A stretch of 64,000 nt of DNA from Stercorarius parasiticus (taxonomy: Eukaryota; Chordata; Aves; Charadriiformes; Stercorariidae). The notes under the pieces were generated by a model, which was given only the letters and a program-made list of their open reading frames with translations, was not told the DNA's origin and searched no databases. Both the position numbers and the translations under genes were made by a program. Positions 1-10,400 of this stretch are shown piece by piece. The stretch is from contig VWZL01000320.1 of assembly GCA_013396915.1 (NCBI GenBank), positions 145,048-209,047 on the forward strand. Direction: 5' to 3'. Position 1 is the first letter of the stretch, and each line of letters opens with the position of its first letter.

Positions 1-879
1 GAACATGCATCTGCAGCAATAACATTTTTCCTACAACACTTTCTTTTCTTGGCTATCTATTGTTTCTTATTAATTGTAATAATTTTGTGAGCAGTGATTC
101 TTCTGTTCATCTTTCTATATGCAACTCTGTCCTAACTGCCTGTAATGTTATTCACTTCATTTCTTTGTCTTGATAGAAAAAAAATTGATCTTATAAACAA
201 TCCAAGCTGTTCCTAAGGACTCAAAGTAATTACACTGTTGTGTCCTTGGATAACAGGCACATTTAACAAACACACAAATTGTGGATGTTATGAATTAAAC
301 AGTGAGCTTTAGGGAGCATAGTGCAAATGGTATTGAAAATCATATTTTATAAATACTATTTTTTTAAATTAAAAATTTCCTTTAAAGAACCCATGGGTCT
401 TTTTTATGTTTATGATTATTAATTTTTATATTCACTCATAAATGATTGAAAAAGAAATATATTTCTTTAAATCCTATATCCCTATATCCTTTGCTGATGG
501 CAGCCCTGTAAGAGTAGATTTTGCTTAGTAAGGACATTGGCAAATCTCGTTCTGGAATGTGGCACTTGCATATTTCATGTTGATAGAGCTTTAAAACAAT
601 AACTGCCACACACCACCTGCATTAAGAACATAGAAATGAAACATAAAAGAAATTCAGCTTTCAGCATCTATGGTGAAGGCAACTACCACTTCACCTATGG
701 TTTTCAGATGTTCATGCTCAAACCTGCTTTTTTTTTCCAAATTATTTAATGTTTTATTAGTGGTGGTGCTGATGTTTTGAACAAACAGAGCCTTAAACTC
801 AGTTGTGGTGTAAAAGGGTGCAATTCAACTATGCAACTATGTAAAGTATGTCTGGAAATGGGCTTGACTTGTTGTCCAA
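1..879. other. AT-rich unique sequence, no gene seen
   Basis: No recognisable exon, repeat family or RNA gene. The stretch is AT-rich, with a T/A-rich segment near 355-380 and a T run near 729-738. The last 100 bases may belong to the 5' part of the following CR1 copy, since a weak resemblance to the region upstream of the CR1 reverse transcriptase starts near 780, but I cannot fix that boundary by eye. Confidence 0.5.
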
Positions 880-2688
880 ATTCAAAAACGGAAAGGAAGT
901 ACACAGAGGTTGGAAGCAAGAATGAAGTTAAGAAAGACAAAGCCCAAATGGAATTGAATCGGGCCAGGGATATCAAGGACAACAAGATGGTCTTCTATAA
1001 GTGCACAGGTGACAAAATGAAGGCTGGGGAAAATGGGGGCCTATTGCCGAAGGAGATGGGGGAACTTGTTACACGGGACATGTAACATGGAAAAGGCTGT
1101 GGTACGTCTCGCTGCCTTTGCCTCTTGTCTCTAGTAGCATGACTGGCCTTCAGGAACCCCATATCCCGGAGACTAGAGGGAAAGGTTGGAGCAAGGAAGA
1201 TGTACCCTTGGTGAAAGCGGATCAGGTCAAGGAATACTTAAGCAAACTGGACGTGCATAAGTCCATGGGCCATGGCAGGATGCACTTATGACTGCTGAGG
1301 GAGCTGGCTAATGTCATTGTGAAGCCAGTCTTGATAATCTTTGTTCAATCATGAAAACTGGGAGAAGTGCCCAGAGACTGAAGAAAAGGAAATGTCACTC
1401 CTGTCTGTAAGAAGGAAGGCCCAGGGAATTACAGGCCAGTCAGTCTCACCTTGATCCCTGGGAAGATGATGGAGCAGCTGAGCCTGGAAACCCTTTCCAG
1501 GCACAGTGAGGATGAGAAAATCATCTGAAATAGCTAGCATGGCTTCACCGAATGGAAGTCATGCTTGACTAACCTGATAAACTTCCATAATGAAGTGACT
1601 GGCCTCGTAGGAGGGGGAAGAACAGTGAATATTGTCTATCTGGACTTCAGTAAGGTCTTTGACAATGTCTTCCATAAGATGATCATAGAGAAGCTGTTGA
1701 TGTACAGGCTGGATGAGCGGACAGTGAAGTGGATTGAAAACTGGCTGAATGGCCAAGCCCAGTGGGTGTTGATCAGTGGTACAAAATCGAGTAGAGACCA
1801 ATGGCTAGCTGTCTACCTCAGGGATCAATACTGGGTCCAGCCCTGTTTAATATCTGGATGATGGGGCAGTGTACCCTCAGCAAGTTTTCTGATGACACCG
1901 AACTAGGAGGAGTGACCAACGAGCCAGAGGGTCATGTTACCATCCAGAGGGAACTTGACAGACTGGAGAAATGGTCCAATAGGAACTTCGTGAAGTTCAA
2001 CAAAGGAAAGTGCAAAGCCCTGCGTCTGGGGAGGAGCAACCTCATGCACCAGTGCACGCTGGGGGCCAACCGCCTAGAAAGAAACTTTGCAGAAAAGGAC
2101 CTGGGAGTCCTGGTGGACACCAGGTTAAACATGAGCCAGCAATGTGCCCTTGCTGCAAAAAAGGAAAATGGTATCCTGGACTTCATCAGGCAAAGTATTG
2201 CCAGGAGGTCAAAAGGGATCATTCTTCCACTCTAGTCAGCACTGGTGAGGGCATGCCTGGAGTACTGTGTCCAGTTTTGGGCTCCCAAATATAAGTGAGA
2301 CACAGAAATACTGGAGAGAGTTCAATGAAGGACCGTGAAATTGATTACGGGAGTACAGCCTCTCACATTTGAGGAAAGGCTGAGAGAAAGGGACCTAGAA
2401 AAGAGAAGGCTCAGAGGAGATTTTATCAAGGTACACCTGAAGAGGGGGTGCAAAGAGGATGGAGCCAGGCTCTTTTCGGTGGTGCCTAGTGACAGGACCA
2501 GTCACTGTGAGGGTGACTGAGCACAGGAACAGGTTGCCCGTAGAAGTTACGGAGTTTTCACCATTAGATATATTAAAAAACTGTCCGGGTCATGTTTCTA
2601 GGGATCTGATTGAGCAGGGGGTTGGACAAGATGACCTCCAGACGTCCCTTCCAACCTCAGCCATCCTGGGATTCCATGATTCTGTCAC
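880..2688 (+). mobile_element. CR1 LINE copy, 5'-truncated, decayed
   Basis: This is the longest CR1 (non-LTR retrotransposon) copy in the window. It runs from just before the reverse transcriptase to the 3' tail. Readable segments in order are RARDIKDNKMVFYK (near 957-1000), YRPVSLTLIPGK (near 1430), YLDFSKVFD (1637-1663), LPQGSILGPALFNI (near 1813-1854), KFSDDTELGG (near 1882), KFNKGKCKALRLGR, then EKDLGVLVDTRLNMSQQCAL and the C-terminal region. The 3' end falls in the typical ttccaacctcag...gattccatgattctgt tail near 2650-2687. Full CR1 elements are about 4.5 kb, so roughly the 5' half is missing, which is normal for target-primed reverse transcription. Stops and frameshifts show that it is long dead. 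Subfamily not assigned. Confidence 0.95.
890..2570 (+). pseudogene. CR1 ORF2 reverse transcriptase, broken
   Basis: Coding remnant of the CR1 ORF2 polyprotein, which in live elements carries an endonuclease and a reverse transcriptase that copies the element RNA at a nicked target. The endonuclease is absent. The motif A aspartate is retained (codon at 1643-1645), as is the paired catalytic aspartate box FSDDT (DD at 1891-1896). Breaks visible: a premature stop at 1083-1085 next to a few inserted bases; in-frame stops near 1288, 1345 and 1527; a frame change near 1785-1800, since the motif A part and the PQGS part lie in different frames; about 12 bases missing after LFNI; a TAG at 2233-2235 inside LYSALVR; and a TGA near 2296. 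It cannot make a working enzyme. Confidence 0.92.
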
Positions 2689-3869
2689 TTGGGGCATTGT
2701 CGATACTGGCCTAAGGTAGGCATGTTGTTTGTTTATAAGTGATACAGAACAGAAAAATATTAGTATTTTTGTTCCCTTTCTGGATGCTCTGAATGGCCAC
2801 ACTTTCATTGTTTGCTTAAAGCAAAGTTAATTGCCTGAATCTCAGCTTGGGTTGACAGCAGGGATCAGGAGCTGAAGCGATGCCCTTTGCACTCGCCTGG
2901 TCTAACAAAGGCTGTGCTGCAGCCCCAGCTCTGAGGAGCAGGCACGTCCTGGTGAGCCTGAAGGAAGTCTTGACTGCACTGAGAAGGACAGGGTAGAAGT
3001 GGTGTGCCAGTTTTACTGGCACATAAATCAGCCCTCTGCCTTTCTCACGCATTTTTTTTAGAAAAGCCTACTCACAGTGGGCTAAAGGGGAACCCCACAT
3101 TTTCACACTCTCATCCTTTGGTAAAGTTCAAAATTGTCTTCTGTGAGAGTATGGGTGAGATTACACATCTGGGTTTTAACATCCTTGTTATGGATAAGCC
3201 TCTTCCACAGCCTCCCTCAGGCAGGGATAGGAACAGCCAGATCAGAGTAGGTGCAACCAGAATCAAATTTTGATGTGGAGGGAAGGCTGCCCTGGAAGCT
3301 GGGGGGTGAAGGGAGCACAAAGAGGGGAAGGAAGGGATGCCACTGGAGGTGCATTTGGACATGGTCAGGCTCCATCTCTGAAATACTATTTGGAAGTGCC
3401 ATGTTGTTGCTATGCAGGAACCCTTGGGAGACCATAGCTAACCAGAGCAGCCCTAATGATTCAGCCCTCAAAGTTAGCTGCCTACAGATGGGTGGTGTAA
3501 ATATTTCTTTGTCTCAGCCCAACAGTGTTCTTAGGATCATGTTTCTGAGCAACTGTAAAATTGTGACTATTGGTATATACAACAGAAAAATTGCCAGATT
3601 TTGCCTTTTTGATCACGAGCACAATTTTTTTGTAGTGCCACACTCACTAACTTGTAAGTGTATGTAGCCTCCCCATATATGCACTGGTTTTCTATGTAAG
3701 CTTGGGTTTTATTTACTCAATAGTTCTCCAAAGTTAGTTTAGTTCAGTGACGTTTCTTGTATATAAACAAGAAAGAAACCCAATGATTCATAGCTTCTCC
3801 TATTCCATTTAAATCTCTGTGGCAGTAGCTAAATGTTTCATCTTGCTGTACATCTGAGGCAGAATTCGG
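2689..3869. other. unique sequence, no gene seen
   Basis: No repeat family or exon recognised. Moderately GC-richer between about 2830 and 3330, with a G/A-rich piece near 3290-3335. Open frames here (up to 138 codons at 3251-3667) overlap each other on both strands, have no recognisable domain and look like chance. Confidence 0.5.
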
Positions 3870-3914
3870 ATCTCACTGAAATCAGCAGAGCTTTGGTTTT
3901 GTGTTCAGTGGGAT
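3870..3914. repeat. short inverted repeat (hairpin) 11-nt arms
   Basis: Left arm atctcactgaa (3870-3880) and right arm ttcagtgggat (3904-3914) are reverse complements with one mismatch and enclose 23 bases. The arm wording resembles a palindromic motif often met in reptile and bird noncoding DNA (cactgaa...ttcagtg), so this may be the remnant of an old interspersed element. The family name is unknown to me. Confidence 0.45.
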
Positions 3915-5620
3915 TAAGTTTTGGCACCTAAAAATTCTAATCTAAAGCTTCTTTCAGTCCATGGGCAGACTCCTGTTGACTTTTATAGACCCACAACAAA
4001 TCTGTAGACAAATAGCTGTGCTTAAAAAACAAATAATTTCATTAAAGAACATGGGAACTTCACTAGGTGAAACAAAAGAAAAAATCCCTCTCAAGAAAAA
4101 ACAGTTTTCATAATTTCTTCAGCTACTTGTGCTCGAGAATTTTGTGGAGGAAAAAAATATCTGTCTCTCTGACATACTAAAAATGGGCATGGAGGTGTGG
4201 ATTAGAATGAAGTTACTTTCATGAGTTAAAATTCTGCAGTTCTATAAAGCAGGGTCTGCATGAGAAATGGTTACAGTATAGTGTTTTAGGTGCAATCCTT
4301 TTTTTAATTGTATAGCCTTTAATTACTTCTGCCTTACACCTTGGGGAAATGCACCGAGGACTGATAAGGAATCTTGTTTCTAAAGAAAAGTCAGAGGATG
4401 ATAAGCAAAAAAAATGTGGTTGGTATCAAGTGAAGAGCTCTGCAGAATGTAATTAATTGGTAGATAAGAAACCCATGGCTACTTGCTTCTTAAGCTAAAT
4501 AGTATCAGGTTTTTTAAGGGCTGCTTTTTTTGTGTGAATAATCGTTTCAATCGGGCAAGCCATCTGTATCCTTTATAAATCCCATGACAACCTCAATAGC
4601 CACAAATATTTCTCCTTTTCTTCTTCTTGTCTTTGATTATTTGTGTTTGATGTCAGTTCATATTGAAATATTTTTTCTCATTCTTTCATCAATAAAATGT
4701 TTCAGAGGCACTGATAAAGGCCTTTTGCTCTTTTACCTTCTGTTTCCAGGTGCAGATTTAGCAGAATCTATTGTTATTTCCCCTCTTTCAAGTTACCTTG
4801 GTTTGTAACTAAAGAATCTTACAAATTCTACCAGGTTCCTAAGTGGAGTTGTTCTCCTCTCTCACATATATTCTGATCTGTTTCTGCTGTGTCTTTTTGT
4901 TGTGGGTTTTTTGGTTTTTTTTTCCTTAGGACTTTGTGTAGCTTAACTTCAAACCATCCTTTCAGCCTGATGCCAAGTTTCATCTATATTCTTTTTCATT
5001 GCAAGAGATAAATGGAGGTCTCTGTTCCTCTTTGGTTGTCTCTGATCCACTTCTTCTGTACCTGGTATGGATGCACGTAGTGTTGGCTTTTATCTTTCAG
5101 TCAGTTTCTGCTTCTTGTGGACACCTGCCAGAAACCATTCCTTTCAAAATTCAGTGCTGTGGGGAAAATGCCTTATTCTTTCTTCATGTTTGCTTTGACC
5201 ACATGTCAGTGTTTGTGGATGGAGGATGTTCTTCCAGTTCTCTATCAAATCACAAGCAATGGGCTGGATTCTCTAACGTAGGACAAACTTAAATGAAAAT
5301 AAATGTTTCTCTGAATTACAGCTGTAATGTTAGATGTAGGAAGAGATCTCTTATACACCTGAAAAACCAGGAAAGACTGTGGAGGTAAACTAACTAAGGA
5401 AAATTTTGCAATGCCTATTTCCTTAAGTTCATCTCACAAACTGAAGCTGCTTTTTCTACTTTCAAATGACTGTGGAAATCAGGAAGGACAACAGAGCCAT
5501 AAGCAACATTTACAGAACTTTTACAGTCTCTCCAGAACTTGCTTGAGTTTTCTTCCCTTTCAGAGGCTTTGCTTTTTGATGCTGTCTTGCAAAGTAGGCT
5601 GGAAACCTGAGGTCAGCCAG
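3915..5620. other. AT-rich unique sequence, no gene seen
   Basis: No exon or repeat family recognised. A T/G-rich run lies at about 4895-4930. Open frames at 4584-4808, 4999-5292 and 5411-5629 are rich in Ser, Leu and Phe, as expected from translated AT-rich DNA, and show no domain. Confidence 0.5.
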
Positions 5621-5680
5621 GAATCATAGAATCATAGAATCGTAAAGCTGTTTTCAATAGACCACACTGTGATGTCCCAA
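5621..5680 (-). mobile_element. possible CR1 3'-tail fragment
   Basis: The plus strand reads aatcatagaatcatagaatc, the reverse complement of the CR1 3' terminal repeat (gattctatgattctatg), followed by cgtaaagctgttttcaatag, which loosely resembles the adjacent CR1 3' UTR of some subfamilies. Only about 60 bases can be argued for. It is either a very short 5'-truncated CR1 insertion on the minus strand or a chance short repeat. Confidence 0.5.
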
Positions 5681-6549
5681 GAGCAACACAAAATCTTCCT
5701 CTGGCCGTGTCAGTGCCTCAGTAGCTATTACAACAGTTGGGAAAAGTCAAGTGGCCTTAATTTGTCTCATGAGTTTTCTGGCTTAAGTATTTTGTCACAT
5801 TCCATTAGCATTTCACCAATGACATTTCCCTGGAACAGACGAATGGACGATCGCGTGAATGTTTCTGCTTAATATTTACATACGTTCTCAGTTTGCACCA
5901 AATGACATTTCAGGGACTGTTATTAATATTGTCAGGAAATATAGTTCAGCTCAGAATTTCACTCCCAAGGGTCTGTGCTTTGGTACTTAGATCAATCAAA
6001 GGAAAACATCTTTGAAAAGTTGACCTTGTGTATTGGTGCCTGGACACACCAAATCAAAAGAACCCAGGTTTGAAGGAGGCTTACAATATTTCCCAATATG
6101 TGAGTGTAATGGCTCGCTTGCACCATTTGAGCTGCCCTACCGCATCCCTCCTGGCCTTCAGCAATGCTTGAGCTGGGAAGGAGTCTTGCATCCCACCTGC
6201 TTATATTAACAACCTTTGAATTAGGCAAGCATGCACATGCTGAAAAGTATTCCAAAGTCACTCACAGTGTCTAATGGATAATGACTTGTTTAATTTTTGT
6301 ATTTATTTATCTATCACATTCATCACCGCATGTGTAATGACAAAGAGTTTCTTCCCTGGGGAATGAAAATTCCTCTCTTGAATATGAATTTTAATTTAAA
6401 AAGCATCCAAATAGAATATTTAGCTGGTAGGGATTTTTGGGTTTGTTTTTAATGATTTTATTTATTGAAACAAAATTCCCTTGGAGGGGAATTTTCAACA
6501 ACTTGGCCCAGTCTGAAGGAAGAAACAGCCAACTCAACCAATCCAGCTA
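5681..6549. other. AT-rich unique sequence, no gene seen
   Basis: Nothing recognised. AT-rich with ordinary complexity. The open frames at 5669-5872 and 5992-6261 (minus) have no recognisable domain. Confidence 0.45.
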
Positions 6550-6629
6550 GCAGCAAGCTTTGCCCAAGGCCCCTGACACTTGCAAGGGCAGCAGAGGAAG
6601 GCTTGTGACATGGCAGAGGACCTGTTCAG

Positions 6630-6780
6630 TGTGTCACTCGTGTCGCAGAGGTCTGCCGGGAAGCCCGGTGTGCCCGGGGGCTGCAGGGTGTCCCCGGCCC
6701 GGCAGCGCAGCCCGGGCTCCCCGGGATAGCCAAATGCAACAGTACCACCTGGTGGCTACAGGCGCCCGGCTGCTCTGCAG
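6630..6780. promoter_or_regulatory. small CpG-rich patch, candidate regulatory element
   Basis: The sixty bases at 6661-6720 are 49 G or C (82%), and about a dozen CpG dinucleotides occur within roughly 150 bases, against an AT-rich background with few CpGs. The sequence ccacctggtggc (6745-6756) is a near palindrome containing an E-box (cacctg). It differs by one core base from a CTCF-type core (CCASYAGRKGGC). This is too short for a standard CpG island. It could be a promoter, an insulator, a GC-rich piece of an unrecognised repeat, or unmethylated intergenic DNA. The 116-codon frame at 6560-6910 crosses it but shows no domain. Confidence 0.35.
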
Positions 6781-7324
6781 AAAAGCTGCAGCACACACCA
6801 AATTTCAGGAATATTACGGGGAAAATGGTGTTTCGTGCAAGTGCTGCCTGCCCTACCTGTCCAAGCGCCTTTTATCTGTCAGCAGCATCCGTTGCTCTGT
6901 ATGCAGGTAGATGATCTGAAGCTCTCAGCTGTATTTATTTTTATTTCCAGGATGCAAACTGTTGCTCTTTGTATGATTAAGGGACCTAGAGGGTCAACCA
7001 AGAAGTATCCCGCTTCTGGGTGCTGTGTATAAGGGCACAAGGACAACCATCCCATGTCTCTCTGAGTCTGAAATCTCCATCAGCAAGACAGGCTGAAAAT
7101 TGCAACACAAACATATAGAGTGAGTTAGTTTTAGGCAAACCAGTTTTAGGATTATAAATGGTGTGATATAGCAATGTGGAACCCAGCATGGGCTGTCCGC
7201 TCTGCATTTACGCAGCATTTTTGAAAGAGTGGTAGGCTGCTTGCTGCTCTGGGATTTAAAAATAATAAAAGAAAACCAACAGCAAAAAATCCTGAAAAAG
7301 AGTGAAGAAGCATTATTATTGTGT
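6781..7324. other. unique sequence, no gene seen
   Basis: No exon, repeat or RNA gene recognised. Short overlapping frames on the minus strand (6986-7373) are mutually incompatible and lack domains. Confidence 0.45.
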
Positions 7325-7445
7325 AGAGGAGAGGCTGCAGCAAAGATGAATTAAAGAATTTGCCCAAAATCACAAGAGAGATCTGTTTTAACAGCAGGAA
7401 TTGAACAACTGGGCATTAGATGAATGTAGTGCTGTAAACACAGAA
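7325..7445 (-). mobile_element. MIR-like SINE remnant
   Basis: The plus strand contains gaggctgcag, then gaatttgcccaaaatcac, then cagcaggaattgaac. In order and spacing these resemble the reverse complement of the MIR SINE (gaggctcagag, gacttgcccaaggtcac, ggcagagctgggattcgaac). MIRs are tRNA-derived SINEs that were active before the amniote split, so heavy decay is expected. The match is by eye and patchy. An L2 or another tRNA-like SINE is possible. Confidence 0.5.
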
Positions 7446-10400
7446 GTGTTTGTCCTTTACTGACGTAAGTCCCCTGGACTTGAGTCTGCTCTGGCTTTAC
7501 GAAAGTGGAGGTAAGAACAGAACTTGCTCGATAGCCACTTATTACAGCCATTCTTCACTTCCCTGAGAATTATCATCAATCAGCCTTTCAGGGATATTCT
7601 CGGAGAGAGGACTGAAGAGCAAACATATCATCACCTGTGCTGCTGTATGACTAACCTCTAGCACAACAGAGGTGAACAAGTGTTTGATCTGCCATCTGTG
7701 ATAAAATATTTCGGGGTCACTGACTGATAGCTTTCCTCTGGGAAGTGAAGAATGGTAGGAATAAATGTCTCAAGAGATAAATTCTATACTTGCTGGAGCT
7801 GTCTGAAAAGTCATATGTATGTGATTAACTGTTTCCAAATAATATAATGCACGGAAATCCTCAGTTTGCAACACGACTCCTGTTTAGTTTTGGTATAATC
7901 CACTTCAGAGTTGTTATTCTTTGAATTTAAACCCGACCTTAAAATTGAATTCATGCCCAGATGGATACAAGTCTTGATATTGCTGAAAATCCAGAGTCAA
8001 TGAAGACTGTTATTTTTCAATTAATCAAGAATTTTGCACACAAAACTTTAAATACAGACTCTTTTTTTTTTATTATTGGAAAAACAAAGTAAAGGAAAAC
8101 AAATTGCTGTGTGGACTGTTTTAATGAACAGCATCTGGGAAGTAATCTGTTTGTGTCAAAACAAAATTAGACAGGATTTTTTAATACTGAGGAAATTGGG
8201 ATATATTAAGTACTTTGAATAAGGTTAAGATGACAGAAAAGCCATAATAATTTCACCCTCAGTTAAAAGTGCAATTGCCAGAAAATTGAAAAATGTAGGG
8301 AAATTCTCTGCAGTGCTTGAAGAATCAATGTTGACCATATGTGGCAGTACAAAGCTGATGTGGAGAAGATAGAACTGACTGATCTTTTCAGTGCAGTCTC
8401 TGATGCGTGAAAGTCATTCTGAAGTTTAATTGAAGTTGGGAGAAGCTAGCTTCTGACAGAAGATATTTGTTTTAACTATTTTGCAGGAAATGAATGAAAT
8501 CTTTAATTTTCAACATGCAAAAGACTCAGGCATTTGTAGATAAAGATGGGCTTATTAAAATTATCACTTTCTTCAATTGTGGGGAAAGCAGCTACTCAAG
8601 CAAGGTAATACTTCAAGCTGTTAAAATTCTTTCCTTGTTATCAGGAAGCAAGCAACGAGTTTCCTTATGAATATAATTGAGGGAGGAAATTCTAATATGA
8701 CCTCTGTCATCATGCCTATCAAAAAGGTACTTAAAATTGACTCAAGTTATGAGTGCGCTATGGTTAGTGTTCACATCAGTAATTGTAAGCTCACTGCTGC
8801 TTCCCTGCCTGCCTCATCCTGTGCACGTACAGCACAAGATCTTCTGCACAGGGGTCTGCCTCTCGTGATGCATGCAGATAATGCTTCCCAGGTGGACAAG
8901 TAAACAGAGTACGTACCTGCTGCTGCAGCACTAGTAGTAAAAAGTAATCTGTTGTGATCCCTTTGCAGTGCTACCCATGTCATTTGTTAATCTTGAAGCA
9001 TATCCTTGCTCCCGCCAAACTTCTATGGAAATGTGCAGTGGGAAGCTGTGCTTTCCAGAGACTCAAATCCTGACTGGGATTCAGCGACCGAATTTGATTT
9101 GTCTGCCAGGAAGCCATCATCAAGGACCCCAATTTCCTTGTTTGTAACCGGAGGCAATGCTATTGATCTCTGCTGGTATCTGCTTTGAGATCTGCAGTTG
9201 GACAACACTGAGCATATATCGTCATTGTGTCATTTCAAAGAAATCAGACCTTAGGAGGGCTCTGTTTTCATACTCTCATTCATCATTCTTATGACACCCA
9301 ATTTGTGCTCCCAGTCGATAGATTTGTTTTGTTCTGCCCTATAATTGACATCTACTTATGACTTGAAGGCTGGGATAAAGTTAATAATAGGCTTATGAAA
9401 GGAATATAATTGTAGGACACACACAGTTATATAGAGTTCCTTTACATTTTTCTCAGTGGAAGAGATCAATTTATGTTATAAAAAAACATATCTTTGTCTT
9501 AGGAAATGCTTGGTTTGTGCTGTGTTATAGAGAAAAATTTCAAGCTAACTATTTCAGAGTAAATACATGACTGGTTTACAAGGATAAGTTACTATTTTAT
9601 TATATTAGAAATTAAACTTTTCCCTAATATGAAATGCAGTTTTACAAATTCTATGATATTTTTATCTTTACATACTTTTTTGACAGCATTAAGAGCTAAA
9701 AGCACCTAAATTTGAGCCATTTTTAAAAGGTGTAGGCATTTTAGAAACATAGCATTATAATGCACAGTCTGGGCTCTACTGAACCATGCTTTTCACCAAG
9801 AAATACAGCTGTGAACAAAATCTCACCTTATCCATTCAGTGATTATAGAAATGGAAACATTTAATGAATTAATTTTAAAGGGTTACCTGAGGCTTCAAAT
9901 AAAATAATCAATGAGCAAAAAAGAGCGACATCGTAGTAGTCACAGCCTTATCCTGATTTGAACTGCTGAAAGACACTGAACAGGCTCTTAATAGCACTGA
10001 TGTGCTTGGTGCATTCAATCAGGACAACATCAAAGAAAAGAGTATAGGTATGCTACTTTAGCTAGATATTAATGGCTATAGAGATTTTTATTAAAAAAAC
10101 CCATGCTTATACATTTCAACATATAGATGTACATACATACACAGTGCATCATCAGAATCCCCAAAACATACTTTCTTCCTATAATGACAAATAAAGGGCA
10201 ATTAATGGTGTTTTCATTTCTTACGTCTTAGATTTCTGGGAAGAGGTTTGCTATCTACATTGTATAGCTCAGTTTTGCCTATTGGTATTTTAGGATGTGG
10301 CGGTTCCTCATGATTTGAGGATCTACAGGCACAGTTCATCTTGTACATCTTCCTGCTGTCAATAGTTGTTATTTCAACTACGGCTCTCTGTTTCTGTAGT

